Shown piece by piece: positions 25,774 through 34,005 of a stretch of 64,000 bases of DNA. How positions within the stretch are numbered: the stretch's first letter is position 1; every line of letters starts with the position of its first letter. A model generated the notes under the pieces. The model saw nothing but the letters and a program-made list of their open reading frames with translations. It ran no database searches and had not been told where the DNA came from. Source of the stretch: Actinokineospora terrae (GTDB lineage Bacteria > Actinomycetota > Actinomycetes > Mycobacteriales > Pseudonocardiaceae); the NCBI RefSeq assembly GCF_900111175.1, contig NZ_FOGI01000016.1, positions 1-64,000 of the forward strand. The letters run 5' to 3'. A program made the position numbers and the translations under genes.

Positions 25774-26456
25774 TGGCCAACCGGATCCACCCCACCGCCA
25801 TCATCGGCCCCGAGGTCGAACTGGGCGACGGCAACGTCATCGGCCCGTTCTCGGTGCTCGTCGGCCCGACCCGCATCGGCGACGGCAACTGGTTCGGCCC
25901 GCGCGCCGACATCGGCCAACCCGCCGACTACCGCGGCGGCCCGCACCCGGTCGGCTGGGACGGCGAGGTCGACGGCGGCGGGGTGGTGATCGGCGACGGC
26001 AACACCTTCAAGGAATCGGTCTCCATCACCCAGGGCATGTTCGGCGTCACCACGATCGGCTCCGGCTGCTACGTCATGGGCCGCTCCTGGATCGCCCACG
26101 ACTGCGCCATCGACTCCGACGTGACCATCACCAGCGGCGTCCAGATCGCGGGCCACTGTCGCGTGTGGACCGGCGCGAACCTGGGCCTGGGAGTCGTGGT
26201 GCACCAGCGCACCCAGATCGGCCCCGGCGCCATGGTCGGCATGGGCACCGTCGTCGTCCGCGAGGTCGGCGCCTTCGCCAAGGTCGTCGGCAACCCCGCC
26301 CGCTCCATCGGCCACAACACCGTGGGCCTCTCCCGCCGCGGCTGCACCGACGAGACCATCGCCGAACTCCTCCCCACCCTCTCCGGCCACACCGACACCC
26401 TCCCCGACCTCCCCCCGGACGTCGCCACCCTCCTCAAGGCCTGGCAGAACCGCTAG
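25773..26456 (+). CDS. LpxA-like left-handed beta-helix acyltransferase
   Basis: 227-aa hexapeptide-repeat acyltransferase. The N-terminus, IHPTAIIGPEVELGDGNVIG, and successive hexapeptides predict a left-handed beta-helix. The catalytic-type His109 lies in SWIAHDC, matching the IAHDC motif of LpxA. The C-terminal part contains HQRTQIGPGAMVGMG and GHNTVGLSRRG, again LpxA-like, and ends in a helical tail. It is shorter than E. coli LpxA (262 aa). It is coupled to the 3-amino-sugar enzymes, so it probably N-acylates a UDP-3-amino sugar. True lipid A synthesis is not expected in an actinobacterium. The last 40 codons are strongly C-rich. Confidence 0.85.
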   Translation: MANRIHPTAIIGPEVELGDGNVIGPFSVLVGPTRIGDGNWFGPRADIGQPADYRGGPHPVGWDGEVDGGGVVIGDGNTFKESVSITQGMFGVTTIGSGCYVMGRSWIAHDCAIDSDVTITSGVQIAGHCRVWTGANLGLGVVVHQRTQIGPGAMVGMGTVVVREVGAFAKVVGNPARSIGHNTVGLSRRGCTDETIAELLPTLSGHTDTLPDLPPDVATLLKAWQNR

Positions 26457-26664
26457 CCCGCCGGTTTCGCGCCGCAAAGCCCAGCCCCGGCCGCCACGCG
26501 CCGACCTGCGCCGACCCGCCAGCCGCCGCCTTCAGCCGCCGCGCGATCGCCGCCTTCGGTCGCCACGCACCAGGCCTGTGGCCGCAGTGAGGCCCGCCAG
26601 CCGCCGCGAGCCCCAGGCTCGACCTCCGCTGCCCGCCCCCGGCCACCCCTCCGGCCGCCGTTCC

Positions 26665-26774
26665 GGAGGCCCTCCCCGCCTACCCCAGCCCCCACCCTCT
26701 CCGGGGGGCGGCCCCGGCACCATTTTATCGGGCCACGGTTGCAGGGCCAGAGGATTGGCGTGAGCTGTGGACAA
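26665..26774 (-). repeat. convergent-gap repeat, copy 2 (R1b)
   Basis: 110 bp, 101 of 110 positions identical to 19251-19360 with no gaps. On the minus strand it begins TTGTCCACAGC, then CCGATAAAAT, GGGGCC and GAGGGTGGG. It sits between the LpxA-like gene (+) and the epimerase gene (-). Confidence 0.8.
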
Positions 26775-26960
26775 CTCGGGGGTTGTGGATGGGTGCGACC
26801 TGCGGGTGGCTGGGGTTCAGGCGCGCGGGTTCACCCGGTCGGGCGGCTTGTCCACAGGCGGGAGCCTGGGCGGGCACGCCGGGCGAGAGGGCCTGGAGAG
26901 CGGCAGGCGGGCCCGAGGCGGGAGCGATCGGGTGGCCAGCGGGCGGGAGCAGACCCAAAC

Positions 26961-27000
26961 GACAGGGTGGGCACCCGAGAAAGCCGGTGCCCACCCCGTC
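26961..27000 (-). terminator. terminator of the epimerase gene
   Basis: A 15-bp stem with one mismatch (26961-26975 with 26986-27000) and a 10-nt loop lies 14 bp past the minus-strand stop codon. Read on the minus strand it is followed by GTTTGGG. Confidence 0.75.
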
Positions 27001-27014
27001 GAAGGTGCGAAAGA

Positions 27015-28115
27015 TCAGCAGTGGCCGAGCCGGGCCAGGGTGTCGACGATGATGTCGCTGGGTTGGTACTGGTCCACAAGGGACGGGCCCCGGCGGTTCT
27101 GGTATGTGGACAGGAAGTCGGCGAGTTTGTCCTTCTGCATCCCGGTCAGCACAACGGTTTCGCCGATGTGCTGCGGTGATTCCGTGCGCTCGCGGTGGAT
27201 CGCGCACGGCAGCCCGAGGTAGAAGCACTCCGCGCCGAGGCCGCCTGAGTCGGTCACGACGAACTTGGCGCGGGCCATCAGCGGCAGGAACTGCAGGTAC
27301 CGCATCTTCGGCTGGATGATGAACCGCTTGCCGTCGAACAGGTTGCCCAGGCCGAGCCGCTCGATGCGCTCCCGCTCCGGGGCGCCCGCCATGTACAGGA
27401 TCGGCAACTGCGAGCTGTGGTCGCGCAGGGCTTCCAGCGCCTCGCGGTACTTGTCCGCGCGGGAGACCAGTTCGAACCGGTGCAGGGTCGCCAGGCCGTA
27501 CTCGTCGGGCAGGTCGAGGTCCGGGAAGGTGCCGTTCACGGCCATCCGCAGCGCGTCGATGGCGGTGTTGGCGCCGGTGTCGATGACCGCGCCGCGGGCG
27601 TGGCGGAGGTTGTCGGCCTCGCGGGCGCTGGGGGCGAAGTGCAGGTCGACCAGCTTGGCGGCGACCTTGCGGTTGATCTCCTCCGGCAGCGGGCTGAGCA
27701 GGCTGCCCGAGCGGCACCCGGCCTCGACGTGGGCGACCCGCGCGCCGAGGAAGCGCTTGGCGATCAGCGCGCCGCCGGGGGTGGTGAAGGTGTCGCCGTG
27801 CACGATGACCAGCGGCGGGCGGCCGTCCTCGGCGAGGATCGCGCGCAGTTCCGAGCGGCGGTTCCACGCGTTGCGGGCGACGGTCAGCGCCCAGCCGGGC
27901 ACCTGGGCCGGGGTCTCCAGGTTGCGCGCCTTGGAGCGCGGCACCAGCCACACGTCCGGCTCGGGCAGCTGGAGGTCGGCCAGCACCTCGGAGACCTCGT
28001 CGACGTGCTGGGCGGTGAACCAGATCTTCGGCTTCGTGCCCCGGTTGACGATCGCGTGGTACACCGGCGCGATCTTGATCAGTTCGGCGGTGGTGCCGAG
28101 GATGAAGGAGATCAC
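27015..28115 (-). CDS. UDP-N-acetylglucosamine 2-epimerase family protein (WecB/WbpI-like)
   Basis: 366-aa GT-B-fold epimerase of the non-hydrolysing WecB/MnaA/WbpI family. It begins with an ISFILGTTAELIKIAPV motif (compare the LGTRPEaIKlAP of WecB). HGDTFTTPGGALIAKRF matches the HGDT motif, and HVEAGCRSGSLLSPLPEEINRK matches HvEAGLRsgd...PEEiNR. A C-terminal nucleotide-binding segment VVTDSGGLGAECFYLGLPC corresponds to TDSGGiQEEa. The start is GTG with GAAGAGG upstream. The nearby aminotransferase/dehydrogenase/acyltransferase trio suggests it may epimerise a UDP-2,3-diacylamino sugar, as WbpI does. Simple UDP-GlcNAc/UDP-ManNAc epimerisation is equally possible. Confidence 0.85.
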   Translation of the reverse strand: MISFILGTTAELIKIAPVYHAIVNRGTKPKIWFTAQHVDEVSEVLADLQLPEPDVWLVPRSKARNLETPAQVPGWALTVARNAWNRRSELRAILAEDGRPPLVIVHGDTFTTPGGALIAKRFLGARVAHVEAGCRSGSLLSPLPEEINRKVAAKLVDLHFAPSAREADNLRHARGAVIDTGANTAIDALRMAVNGTFPDLDLPDEYGLATLHRFELVSRADKYREALEALRDHSSQLPILYMAGAPERERIERLGLGNLFDGKRFIIQPKMRYLQFLPLMARAKFVVTDSGGLGAECFYLGLPCAIHRERTESPQHIGETVVLTGMQKDKLADFLSTYQNRRGPSLVDQYQPSDIIVDTLARLGHC

Positions 28116-28187
28116 CAGCTGGCCTCTTCGGCTCGACGGCAGAGCCCGGCCAGCATAGGCGCAGTCCGCGCCACCGCCGTGCCCGGG

Positions 28188-28193
28188 TATCGT
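28188..28193 (+). promoter_or_regulatory. -10 box for a leaderless GT2 gene
   Basis: TATCGT is located 8 nt before the GTG at 28202, with no ribosome binding site between. It probably drives the four-gene run 28202-31801, with a second box (TATCGT, 30554-30559) ahead of the later GT2 gene. Confidence 0.45.
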
Positions 28194-28201
28194 CAGCCGG
28201 T

Positions 28202-29212
28202 GTGAACGCGCCCGTGCCCACGTTGAGCGTCGTCATCCCGGTCTACAACGAGGAATCCTGGGTGCCGCGGTGCGTCGCGGCGCTCGTGGAATCCCTGGAG
28301 CGGGCCGCCTGGGAGGCGCAGGTCGTCGTCGTCGACGACGGTAGTACTGACGCCACCGGTGACAGGCTCGCCGAGTTGGCCAAGACACACGGCATCACCG
28401 TCGTCTCCCAGTCCAACCGCGGCCGGTTCGAGGCGCGCAAGGCAGGGCTGTCCGAGGCGACGGGCCAGTTCGTCCTCTTGCTCGACAGCCGGGTCATCGT
28501 CGAGCCGGACGCGTTGACCTACCTGCGCGACCAGCTCGTCGAGCACCCCGAGCGCAAGGTGTGGAACGGCCACATCACCGTCGCCTCCGCGGGCAACCCG
28601 TATGCCGGGTTCATGGCCGGGCTGGTCAAGATCCCGTGGCGCCGCTACTGCGCGGACCCGAGGCTCACCTCCTTCGGCCCCGACGAGTTCGACCTGTACC
28701 CCAAGGGCACCGGGTTCTTCGTCGCGCCGCGCACCACGCTCGACGGCGCGGTGCTGGCCTTCGACTCGCTCTACGACGACGTCTCCCTCGCCAGCGACGA
28801 CACCAAGGTGCTGCGCTGGATCATCGACCGCGAGCGGATCAACATCTCGCCCGGTTTCGCCGCCGTCTACAACGGCCGCGACACGCTGGAGAAGTTCGCC
28901 AAGCAGTCGCTCTACCGCGGCACGACCTACGTCGACAGCTACCTCACCTCGGCCGGTCCCGCGCGCACCGCCCTGTTCGGCGCCCTCGGCGTCGGCGTCG
29001 TCGCGGTCGCGATGCTGGTGCGCAAGCCGAAGACGACCATCGCCGCGGGCGTGGTCGGCTGCGCGGCCGCCGGTGCCGCCGTCCGCAGGTGCGGCGCGAC
29101 GCCGGGGGAGGCGCGCGCGGTCGCCACGCTGCTCCCGCTGTTCGCGGGCGGCTTCGGCCTCGGTGTCCTGCGTGGCCTCTTCCTCGCCGCCAAGGCCTGG
29201 CTCCGCAGGTGA
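28202..29212 (+). CDS. family 2 glycosyltransferase
   Basis: 336-aa inverting GT-A glycosyltransferase. The N-terminus shows LSVVIPVYNEESWVPRC, then VVVDDGSTDATGD (nucleotide-binding Asp) and LLLDSRVIVEPD in the DXD position, where the motif is D-S-R rather than D-A-D. The last ~80 residues contain two hydrophobic segments (TALFGALGVGVVAVAML and LLPLFAGGFGLGVLRG), so the protein is membrane-associated. The start is GTG. It overlaps the flippase gene by 4 nt, which points to synthesis of a lipid-linked surface glycan. Donor and acceptor are unknown. Confidence 0.85.
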   Translation: MNAPVPTLSVVIPVYNEESWVPRCVAALVESLERAAWEAQVVVVDDGSTDATGDRLAELAKTHGITVVSQSNRGRFEARKAGLSEATGQFVLLLDSRVIVEPDALTYLRDQLVEHPERKVWNGHITVASAGNPYAGFMAGLVKIPWRRYCADPRLTSFGPDEFDLYPKGTGFFVAPRTTLDGAVLAFDSLYDDVSLASDDTKVLRWIIDRERINISPGFAAVYNGRDTLEKFAKQSLYRGTTYVDSYLTSAGPARTALFGALGVGVVAVAMLVRKPKTTIAAGVVGCAAAGAAVRRCGATPGEARAVATLLPLFAGGFGLGVLRGLFLAAKAWLRR

Positions 29213-30528
29213 CCACCGAGCACGACCCCGCCGCTCACCCCGCGCAGGACGAGCAACCGGAGTCCACCGAGGCCGTGGGCAGGTCGGTCGGCCGGGTGGG
29301 CCTGGCGATCCTCGCGGGCTCCGCCCTGGGCTATGCGGTCCTGATCCTCACCGGACGGCTGTTCAACCCCGCCGACTACGCCATCTTCATGACGTTCTGG
29401 GGTCTCCTGTTCGGCCTGGGCAGCGCACTGTCCCCGTTGGAACAAGAGCTGTCCCGCCAGTCCGCGCTCGCGGGCGCCCGCGGCACCAAGGTCGGCGCGG
29501 ACGGCGTCACCGCCCTGGTGACCGGGCTCGTCGCCGTCGCCGTGGTCGCCGCCATCCCGTTGATCCCCGCGGTCAACGAGCGCCTCTTCCGCGGCCAGCA
29601 CTGGCTGGCCGTGGTCGTGCTGGTCGCCGGGGTCGCGTTCGCGGTGCAGTTCGCGGTGCGCGGGGTGCTCGTCGGCACCAACGAGGTCGGCGCCTACTCG
29701 TGGCTGATCGTGGTCGAGTCCGCCGTCCGGCCGCTGGTCATCGTGGCCCTGGTCCTCGCCGCGCTCGACGGGATGGTGTCGCTGGCCGTCGCGGTCGCGG
29801 TCGGCTCGTTCGCCTGGGTGCTGTTCACCAAGCGGACCCGCGCCCACGTGGACCCGGCGCTGCCCGGGGACCCGCCGCGGGTCGTCGTGCCCAGGATGCT
29901 GATGCTGTTCACCAGCTCGGCGCTCACCGCCGCGGTGATCACCGGGTACCCGGCCGTGGTCAGCCTGCTCGTCCCGCCCGGCGACGAGGACCGGCTCGGC
30001 ACCCTGTTCGCCGCGCTCGCCGTCGCGCGGGTGCCGCTGCTGCTGTTCTCCGCCGTCCAGGCCATCGCGGTGCCCGTGGTGGTGCGCCTCTCGCAGAGCC
30101 CGGACGGCCTGCGCAGGCTCCGCAGGCTGCTCGTCGTCGGCACGGTCGGCGCCGTCGCGCTCGCCGCGCTCGGCGGCCTCGTCGGGCTGCTCATCGGCCC
30201 GTGGGTGGTGTCGCTGCTCTTCGGCGCCGACTTCGTGGTCGCGGGCTGGGCGGTCGCCGGTCTGGTGTGGTCGTCGGTGCTGATCGCCGTGCTGCAACTG
30301 CTGGCCGCCGTGCTCGTGGCCAGGGTCCGGCCGACCCAGGTGCTGGCCGTCTGGGCGGTGGTCACCACCGCGGCCGTCCTGGTCGTCGCGCTGTGGCCGG
30401 GCGACGCGGTGCTCAAGGCCGTGCTCGGGCTCGTGGTCGGTCCCACGGTCGGCTTGCTCGTCGCCGCGGCCGCGGTGGCCAAATCGGACCCCAGGGACAT
30501 GCCGGTCGACCCGGCCGCGCGGCCCTGA
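29209..30528 (+). CDS. polysaccharide biosynthesis flippase-like membrane protein (Wzx/MATE superfamily)
   Basis: 439-aa polytopic protein with about 12 hydrophobic helices after a ~30-residue acidic cytoplasmic N-terminus. The arrangement (first helix LAILAGSALGYAVLIL, the R-L-F-N-P-A-D-Y-A motif with GRLFNPADYAIFMTFWGL, repeated pairs of helices) fits the oligosaccharide flippase clan that moves polyprenyl-linked glycans outward. The GTG start overlaps the preceding GT2 gene by 4 nt (GTGA), indicating coupling. The specific glycan is unknown; the neighbouring amino-sugar and GT2 genes are candidates for its synthesis. Confidence 0.8.
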   Translation: MTTEHDPAAHPAQDEQPESTEAVGRSVGRVGLAILAGSALGYAVLILTGRLFNPADYAIFMTFWGLLFGLGSALSPLEQELSRQSALAGARGTKVGADGVTALVTGLVAVAVVAAIPLIPAVNERLFRGQHWLAVVVLVAGVAFAVQFAVRGVLVGTNEVGAYSWLIVVESAVRPLVIVALVLAALDGMVSLAVAVAVGSFAWVLFTKRTRAHVDPALPGDPPRVVVPRMLMLFTSSALTAAVITGYPAVVSLLVPPGDEDRLGTLFAALAVARVPLLLFSAVQAIAVPVVVRLSQSPDGLRRLRRLLVVGTVGAVALAALGGLVGLLIGPWVVSLLFGADFVVAGWAVAGLVWSSVLIAVLQLLAAVLVARVRPTQVLAVWAVVTTAAVLVVALWPGDAVLKAVLGLVVGPTVGLLVAAAAVAKSDPRDMPVDPAARP

Positions 30529-30598
30529 CACCGGATCCCGGCACCGCGCGCGGTATCGTCTTCCCGCGTTTCCAGGCCTACGACGGATTGGTTCCACC

Positions 30599-31336
30599 AT
30601 GGCCGAGGTAGCCACCCGGCGGATCCTCATCGTGCTCCCCGCCCTCAACGAAGAGAACAACGTCGGCGCCGTGGTGCGCCACGTGCGCGAGACGCTGCCC
30701 GACGCGGGCGTGCTCGTGGTGGACGACGGGTCGTCCGACCAGACCTCGCGCCGCGCCAGGGAGGCCGGTGCCACCGTCGCCAGGCTCGCGGTGAACCTCG
30801 GCGTCGGCGGTGCGATGCGCACCGGCTTCCGCTACGCCGTCGCCAACGGCTACGACGTGGTGGTCCAGGTCGACGCCGACGGCCAGCACGACCCCGAGCA
30901 CGTCCGGGAACTCGTCGACCACCTCGACCAGGCCGACCTGGTCATCGGCGCCCGCTTCGCTGGCAAGGGCGCCTACCGCGCCACCGGCCCGCGCCGCTGG
31001 GCGATGTGGGTGCTGGCGGTGGTCATCTCGCGGCTGGCCAGGACCAAGCTCACCGACGTCACCTCCGGCTTCAAGGCCGCCGGGCCGCGCGCGGTGAAGA
31101 TGTTCGCCCAGTACTACCCGGCCGAGTACCTCGGTGACACCGTCGAGTCGCTCGTGCTCGCCATCCGCGGCGGGCTGGTCGTCCGGCAGGTCCCCGTGGA
31201 GATGCGCGAGCGCAGCGGCGGCCAGCCGAGCCAGACCCCGATCCGCGCCGCGGTGTACCTTTTCCGGGCCGGGCTGGCCCTGCTGCTGGCGCTCGTCCGC
31301 CGTCGTCCGTCGGTCGAGTCGGCCGACGCTGCCTAG
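30599..31336 (+). CDS. DPM1-like family 2 glycosyltransferase
   Basis: 245-aa GT2 enzyme of the polyprenyl-phosphate sugar synthase type. The sequence includes ILIVLPALNEENNVGAVV, VLVVDDGSSDQT, and QVDADGQHDPEHV, where D-A-D is the metal-binding motif. After that comes the ARFAGKGAYR/TGPRRWAMW region and a DVTSGFKA motif characteristic of DPM1-like enzymes. One hydrophobic C-terminal segment may associate with the membrane. It is 10 bp upstream of a DUF2304 gene, a common pairing in actinobacteria and archaea. The product is probably a polyprenyl-phospho-hexose; the sugar is not predictable. Confidence 0.88.
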   Translation: MAEVATRRILIVLPALNEENNVGAVVRHVRETLPDAGVLVVDDGSSDQTSRRAREAGATVARLAVNLGVGGAMRTGFRYAVANGYDVVVQVDADGQHDPEHVRELVDHLDQADLVIGARFAGKGAYRATGPRRWAMWVLAVVISRLARTKLTDVTSGFKAAGPRAVKMFAQYYPAEYLGDTVESLVLAIRGGLVVRQVPVEMRERSGGQPSQTPIRAAVYLFRAGLALLLALVRRRPSVESADAA

Positions 31337-31345
31337 GAGGTCCCC

Positions 31346-31801
31346 ATGGCCGGATGGCGGTTGCTCAGCGTCGTCGTCGCCTGCTTGGTGCTGCTGTTCG
31401 TCGTCGAGCTGATGCGGCGCCGCAAGCTGCGCGAGAAGTACGCGGGCATGTGGTTGCTGGTCAGCGTCGGCGTGCTGGTGTTCGGCATCTTCCCCGACTT
31501 CGCGCAGGACCTCGCCGACCTGGTCGGCGTGCAGACCGCGTCCAACTTCACCTTCCTGCTCTCCGGCATCGTCCTGGCCGCGGTGAGCCTGCACCTCAGC
31601 AGTGAGGTCGGTCACCTGGAGGAGGAGACGCGCACGGCGGTCGAGGAGATCGCCCTGCTGCGCTGCGAGTTGGAGCGCACGCGGGCGGAGCTCGACGCCA
31701 GGATCGCCCAACTCGAGTCCGGTGCCCCGGCGCAGGCGGGGGACCCGAGCGGGACCCCGTCGCGCAACGGCTCGCACGCCACCACCTCGGCGCGGTCCTG
31801 A
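31346..31801 (+). CDS. DUF2304 family small membrane protein
   Basis: 151 aa with an N-terminal helix (VVACLVLLFVVELM), the conserved R-R-K-L-R-E-K-Y-A-G-M-W-L loop, and two more helices (VSVGVLVFGIFPDFAQDLADLVG and FTFLLSGIVLAAVSLHLS). It ends in a cytoplasmic coiled coil (EEETRTAVEEIALLRCELER) and a disordered tail. This is the DUF2304 layout. The ribosome site TAGGAGG is strong. It is coupled with the DPM1-like GT2 gene and probably serves as its membrane partner or in handling the lipid-linked product. Confidence 0.88.
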   Translation: MAGWRLLSVVVACLVLLFVVELMRRRKLREKYAGMWLLVSVGVLVFGIFPDFAQDLADLVGVQTASNFTFLLSGIVLAAVSLHLSSEVGHLEEETRTAVEEIALLRCELERTRAELDARIAQLESGAPAQAGDPSGTPSRNGSHATTSARS

Positions 31802-32033
31802 ACCCGGCATGACACCGGCATCGGCCGTGGTCCTACCACCCGCGGCCGGGCTCGGGGTCAGCCGAACGGGTAAGGCAGCGGCGAGCAGGTAGCCTTGGAG
31901 TGCCTCGGGCGCCGTGCAGCGCCCGGTTCACCCCACGATCGGTCACCCAGCGCACCCGGGACCCGCGGGTCGTGTGACCGGCCCGACGACTGAGACGGCC
32001 GCGCGCGGCGGCTCTCTGGAGGTCCGAACAAGC

Positions 32034-33935
32034 ATGACCCGCAGTGCCCCCAGCGCTACCGCAGCACCCGAGGCAGAGCCGACCGCCCCAGCCGCGCGGC
32101 TGGTCGCCCAACGCGGGTTGTTCCGCGGTCCCGACCCGGTGTGCCCGGACGAGCTCTACACCACCATCGTCTCCGGCGCGGCCGAGCGGGAGCGGACGCG
32201 GATCACCGTGCAGCCGTTCTCCGCGGTGAGCACCGACACCTACTTCGGCCGCTTCCCGGCGTCGCACTGGCAGCGCTGGACCGTGGTCACCGAGGTGACC
32301 GTGGAGCTGGTGGTCAGCGGGTCGGCCAAGATCGCGCTGGTCGCCTCGGACTTCCGCGGCGAGACCAGGCCGGAGGCCGCCACCGACGTGCGCGGCGGCA
32401 CCGACCAGCTCGTCACCCTCACCGCCAAGCTGGACAAGTTCCTCGACGGCGGCTTCCTCTGGGTCGAGATCGACACCGAGGACACCGGCCTGGCCGTCGA
32501 CCGGCTGGTCTGGACCGTGGCCGCGCCGGAGACCTACCGGCCCACCTCGGTGGTCATCTGCACGTTCAACCGCGCCGACGACTGCACCCGCACCCTCGGC
32601 GCCCTCGCCGGTGACGAGGCGGCCCTCGAGGTCCTCGACGCCGTCTACGTCGTCGACCAGGGCACCGACACCGTGCAGTCGCGCCCCCAGTTCAACGACC
32701 TCGACAACGCCCTCGGCGGCCGGTTGCGCTACCTGCGCCAGCCGAACCTGGGCGGCGCCGGTGGCTTCGGCCGCGGCATGTACGAGGTCACCAAGTCCGG
32801 CGAGTCGAACATCCTGCTGATGGACGACGACGTGCTGTGCGAGCCGGAGATCGCGGTCCGGCTCTCCGCGTTCGCCAACCGCACCCAGCGCCCGACCCTG
32901 GTCGGCGGCCAGATGCTGCGGCTGCTGCACCCCACCCGGCTCATCGCCAGCGCCGAGTACGCCGACTTCAACCAGCTCATCCCGGGCCAGGTCGTGCACA
33001 ACGGCCTCGACGACGTCGACCTGCTCGAGCCCGCGCTCGACGGCAACGGCGAGCCGACCGGCCAGCCGGTGCGCGGCGACCGCCGGGTCGAGGCCGACTA
33101 CAACGCCTGGTGGTCCTGCCTGATCCCGAACGAGGTCGCCAGGGAGCTGGGTCTCCCGCTTCCGGTGTTCTTCCAGTGGGACGACGTCGAGTACGGCTAC
33201 CGGGCCCGCTCCCGCGGGTACAACACGGTGACCCTGCCCGGCGCCGGTCTCTGGCACGCCGACTTCGACTGGAAGGACGGCGACAAGTGGAACGAGTACT
33301 TCGCCGTCCGCAACGCGATGATCGTCGCCACCCTGCACTCGGCGTTCCCGCCCAAGCAGATGGCCAGGGTGATCACCTCCCGGGTGGCCCGCGCGCTGCT
33401 GGGCATGCAGTACGGCTTCGCGGTCACCATGATCAAGGCGGCCGAGGACTTCCTGGAGGGCCCGCGCGCGCTGCACGACGGCGGCCAGCAGGCCGCGGCC
33501 GACATCCGCAAGCTGCGCGCCGAGTACGCCGACACCGTGGCGCACCCGATCGGCAAGCTCGGTGAGCTCGGCCTCGGCTCGGTGCCGCTGATCCAGGCGG
33601 CGCCCGCGCCCAAGAGCCCCCGGCTGGTGCTGCTCAAGCGGCTCGCGCACCTGGCGACCGGCCGCTCGACGCACCCGGTCGGCGCCGTGCCGTCGGTCGA
33701 CTCGGCGTGGTGGCACGTGTCCCAGTTCGACAAGGTCGTCGTCACCGACGCCGCCCAGGACGCGGTCCGGGTCAGGACCAGGGACAAGGCGACCACCATC
33801 GAGCTGGCCAAGCGGGTCGCCCAGGTCGCGCGGCGGATCATCGCCGAAGGCCCCAGGCTTCAGGAGGAGTACCGCGCCGCGGTGCCCGCACTGACCGACA
33901 AGGACAACTGGGAGCGGTTGTACGGCCTGCGCTGA
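32034..33935 (+). CDS. GlfT2-like galactofuranosyltransferase, divergent paralogue
   Basis: 633-aa protein with the whole GlfT2 architecture. It has an N-terminal beta-sandwich (~20-170), a GT-A domain (~175-400) and a C-terminal helical domain with a basic surface. Motifs include SVVICTFNRADDC, NLGGAGGFGRGMYE, LLMDDDVLCEP (metal-binding DDD), FQWDDVEYGYR (catalytic Asp pair) and LWHADF. These correspond one by one to mycobacterial GlfT2. I chose ATG at 32034 because CTGGAGG lies 12 nt upstream and the protein then begins in a family-like way. It is 70 bp upstream of the closer GlfT2 orthologue. It may make a different galactofuranose linkage or chain, or act as a specialised partner. Confidence 0.85.
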   Translation: MTRSAPSATAAPEAEPTAPAARLVAQRGLFRGPDPVCPDELYTTIVSGAAERERTRITVQPFSAVSTDTYFGRFPASHWQRWTVVTEVTVELVVSGSAKIALVASDFRGETRPEAATDVRGGTDQLVTLTAKLDKFLDGGFLWVEIDTEDTGLAVDRLVWTVAAPETYRPTSVVICTFNRADDCTRTLGALAGDEAALEVLDAVYVVDQGTDTVQSRPQFNDLDNALGGRLRYLRQPNLGGAGGFGRGMYEVTKSGESNILLMDDDVLCEPEIAVRLSAFANRTQRPTLVGGQMLRLLHPTRLIASAEYADFNQLIPGQVVHNGLDDVDLLEPALDGNGEPTGQPVRGDRRVEADYNAWWSCLIPNEVARELGLPLPVFFQWDDVEYGYRARSRGYNTVTLPGAGLWHADFDWKDGDKWNEYFAVRNAMIVATLHSAFPPKQMARVITSRVARALLGMQYGFAVTMIKAAEDFLEGPRALHDGGQQAAADIRKLRAEYADTVAHPIGKLGELGLGSVPLIQAAPAPKSPRLVLLKRLAHLATGRSTHPVGAVPSVDSAWWHVSQFDKVVVTDAAQDAVRVRTRDKATTIELAKRVAQVARRIIAEGPRLQEEYRAAVPALTDKDNWERLYGLR

Positions 33936-34005
33936 GCAGGTCCCAACCCCACAGGCCCGGGGCAGCACACCGCCCCGGGTGAGCGCAGTTCGCTGGAGGA
34001 GCGAA

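Larger units (their letters stand above)
26457..27014. other. gene-free convergent gap with repeat, DnaA-box-like nonamers and a terminator
   Basis: No credible gene. 26460-26720 is C-rich on the plus strand and 26780-26960 is G-rich, mirroring the 18.9-19.5 kb gap. It contains the second 110-bp repeat copy, two perfect TTGTCCACA nonamers (26766-26774 as its complement, and 26848-26856), and the terminator of the minus-strand epimerase gene. Confidence 0.6.

Noticed and set aside
25773..26456. A true lipid A pathway (LpxA) and hence an outer membrane
   Set aside because: No lpxC, lpxD, lpxB, kdsA or lpt genes are seen, and everything else in the window is actinobacterial with an arabinogalactan wall.
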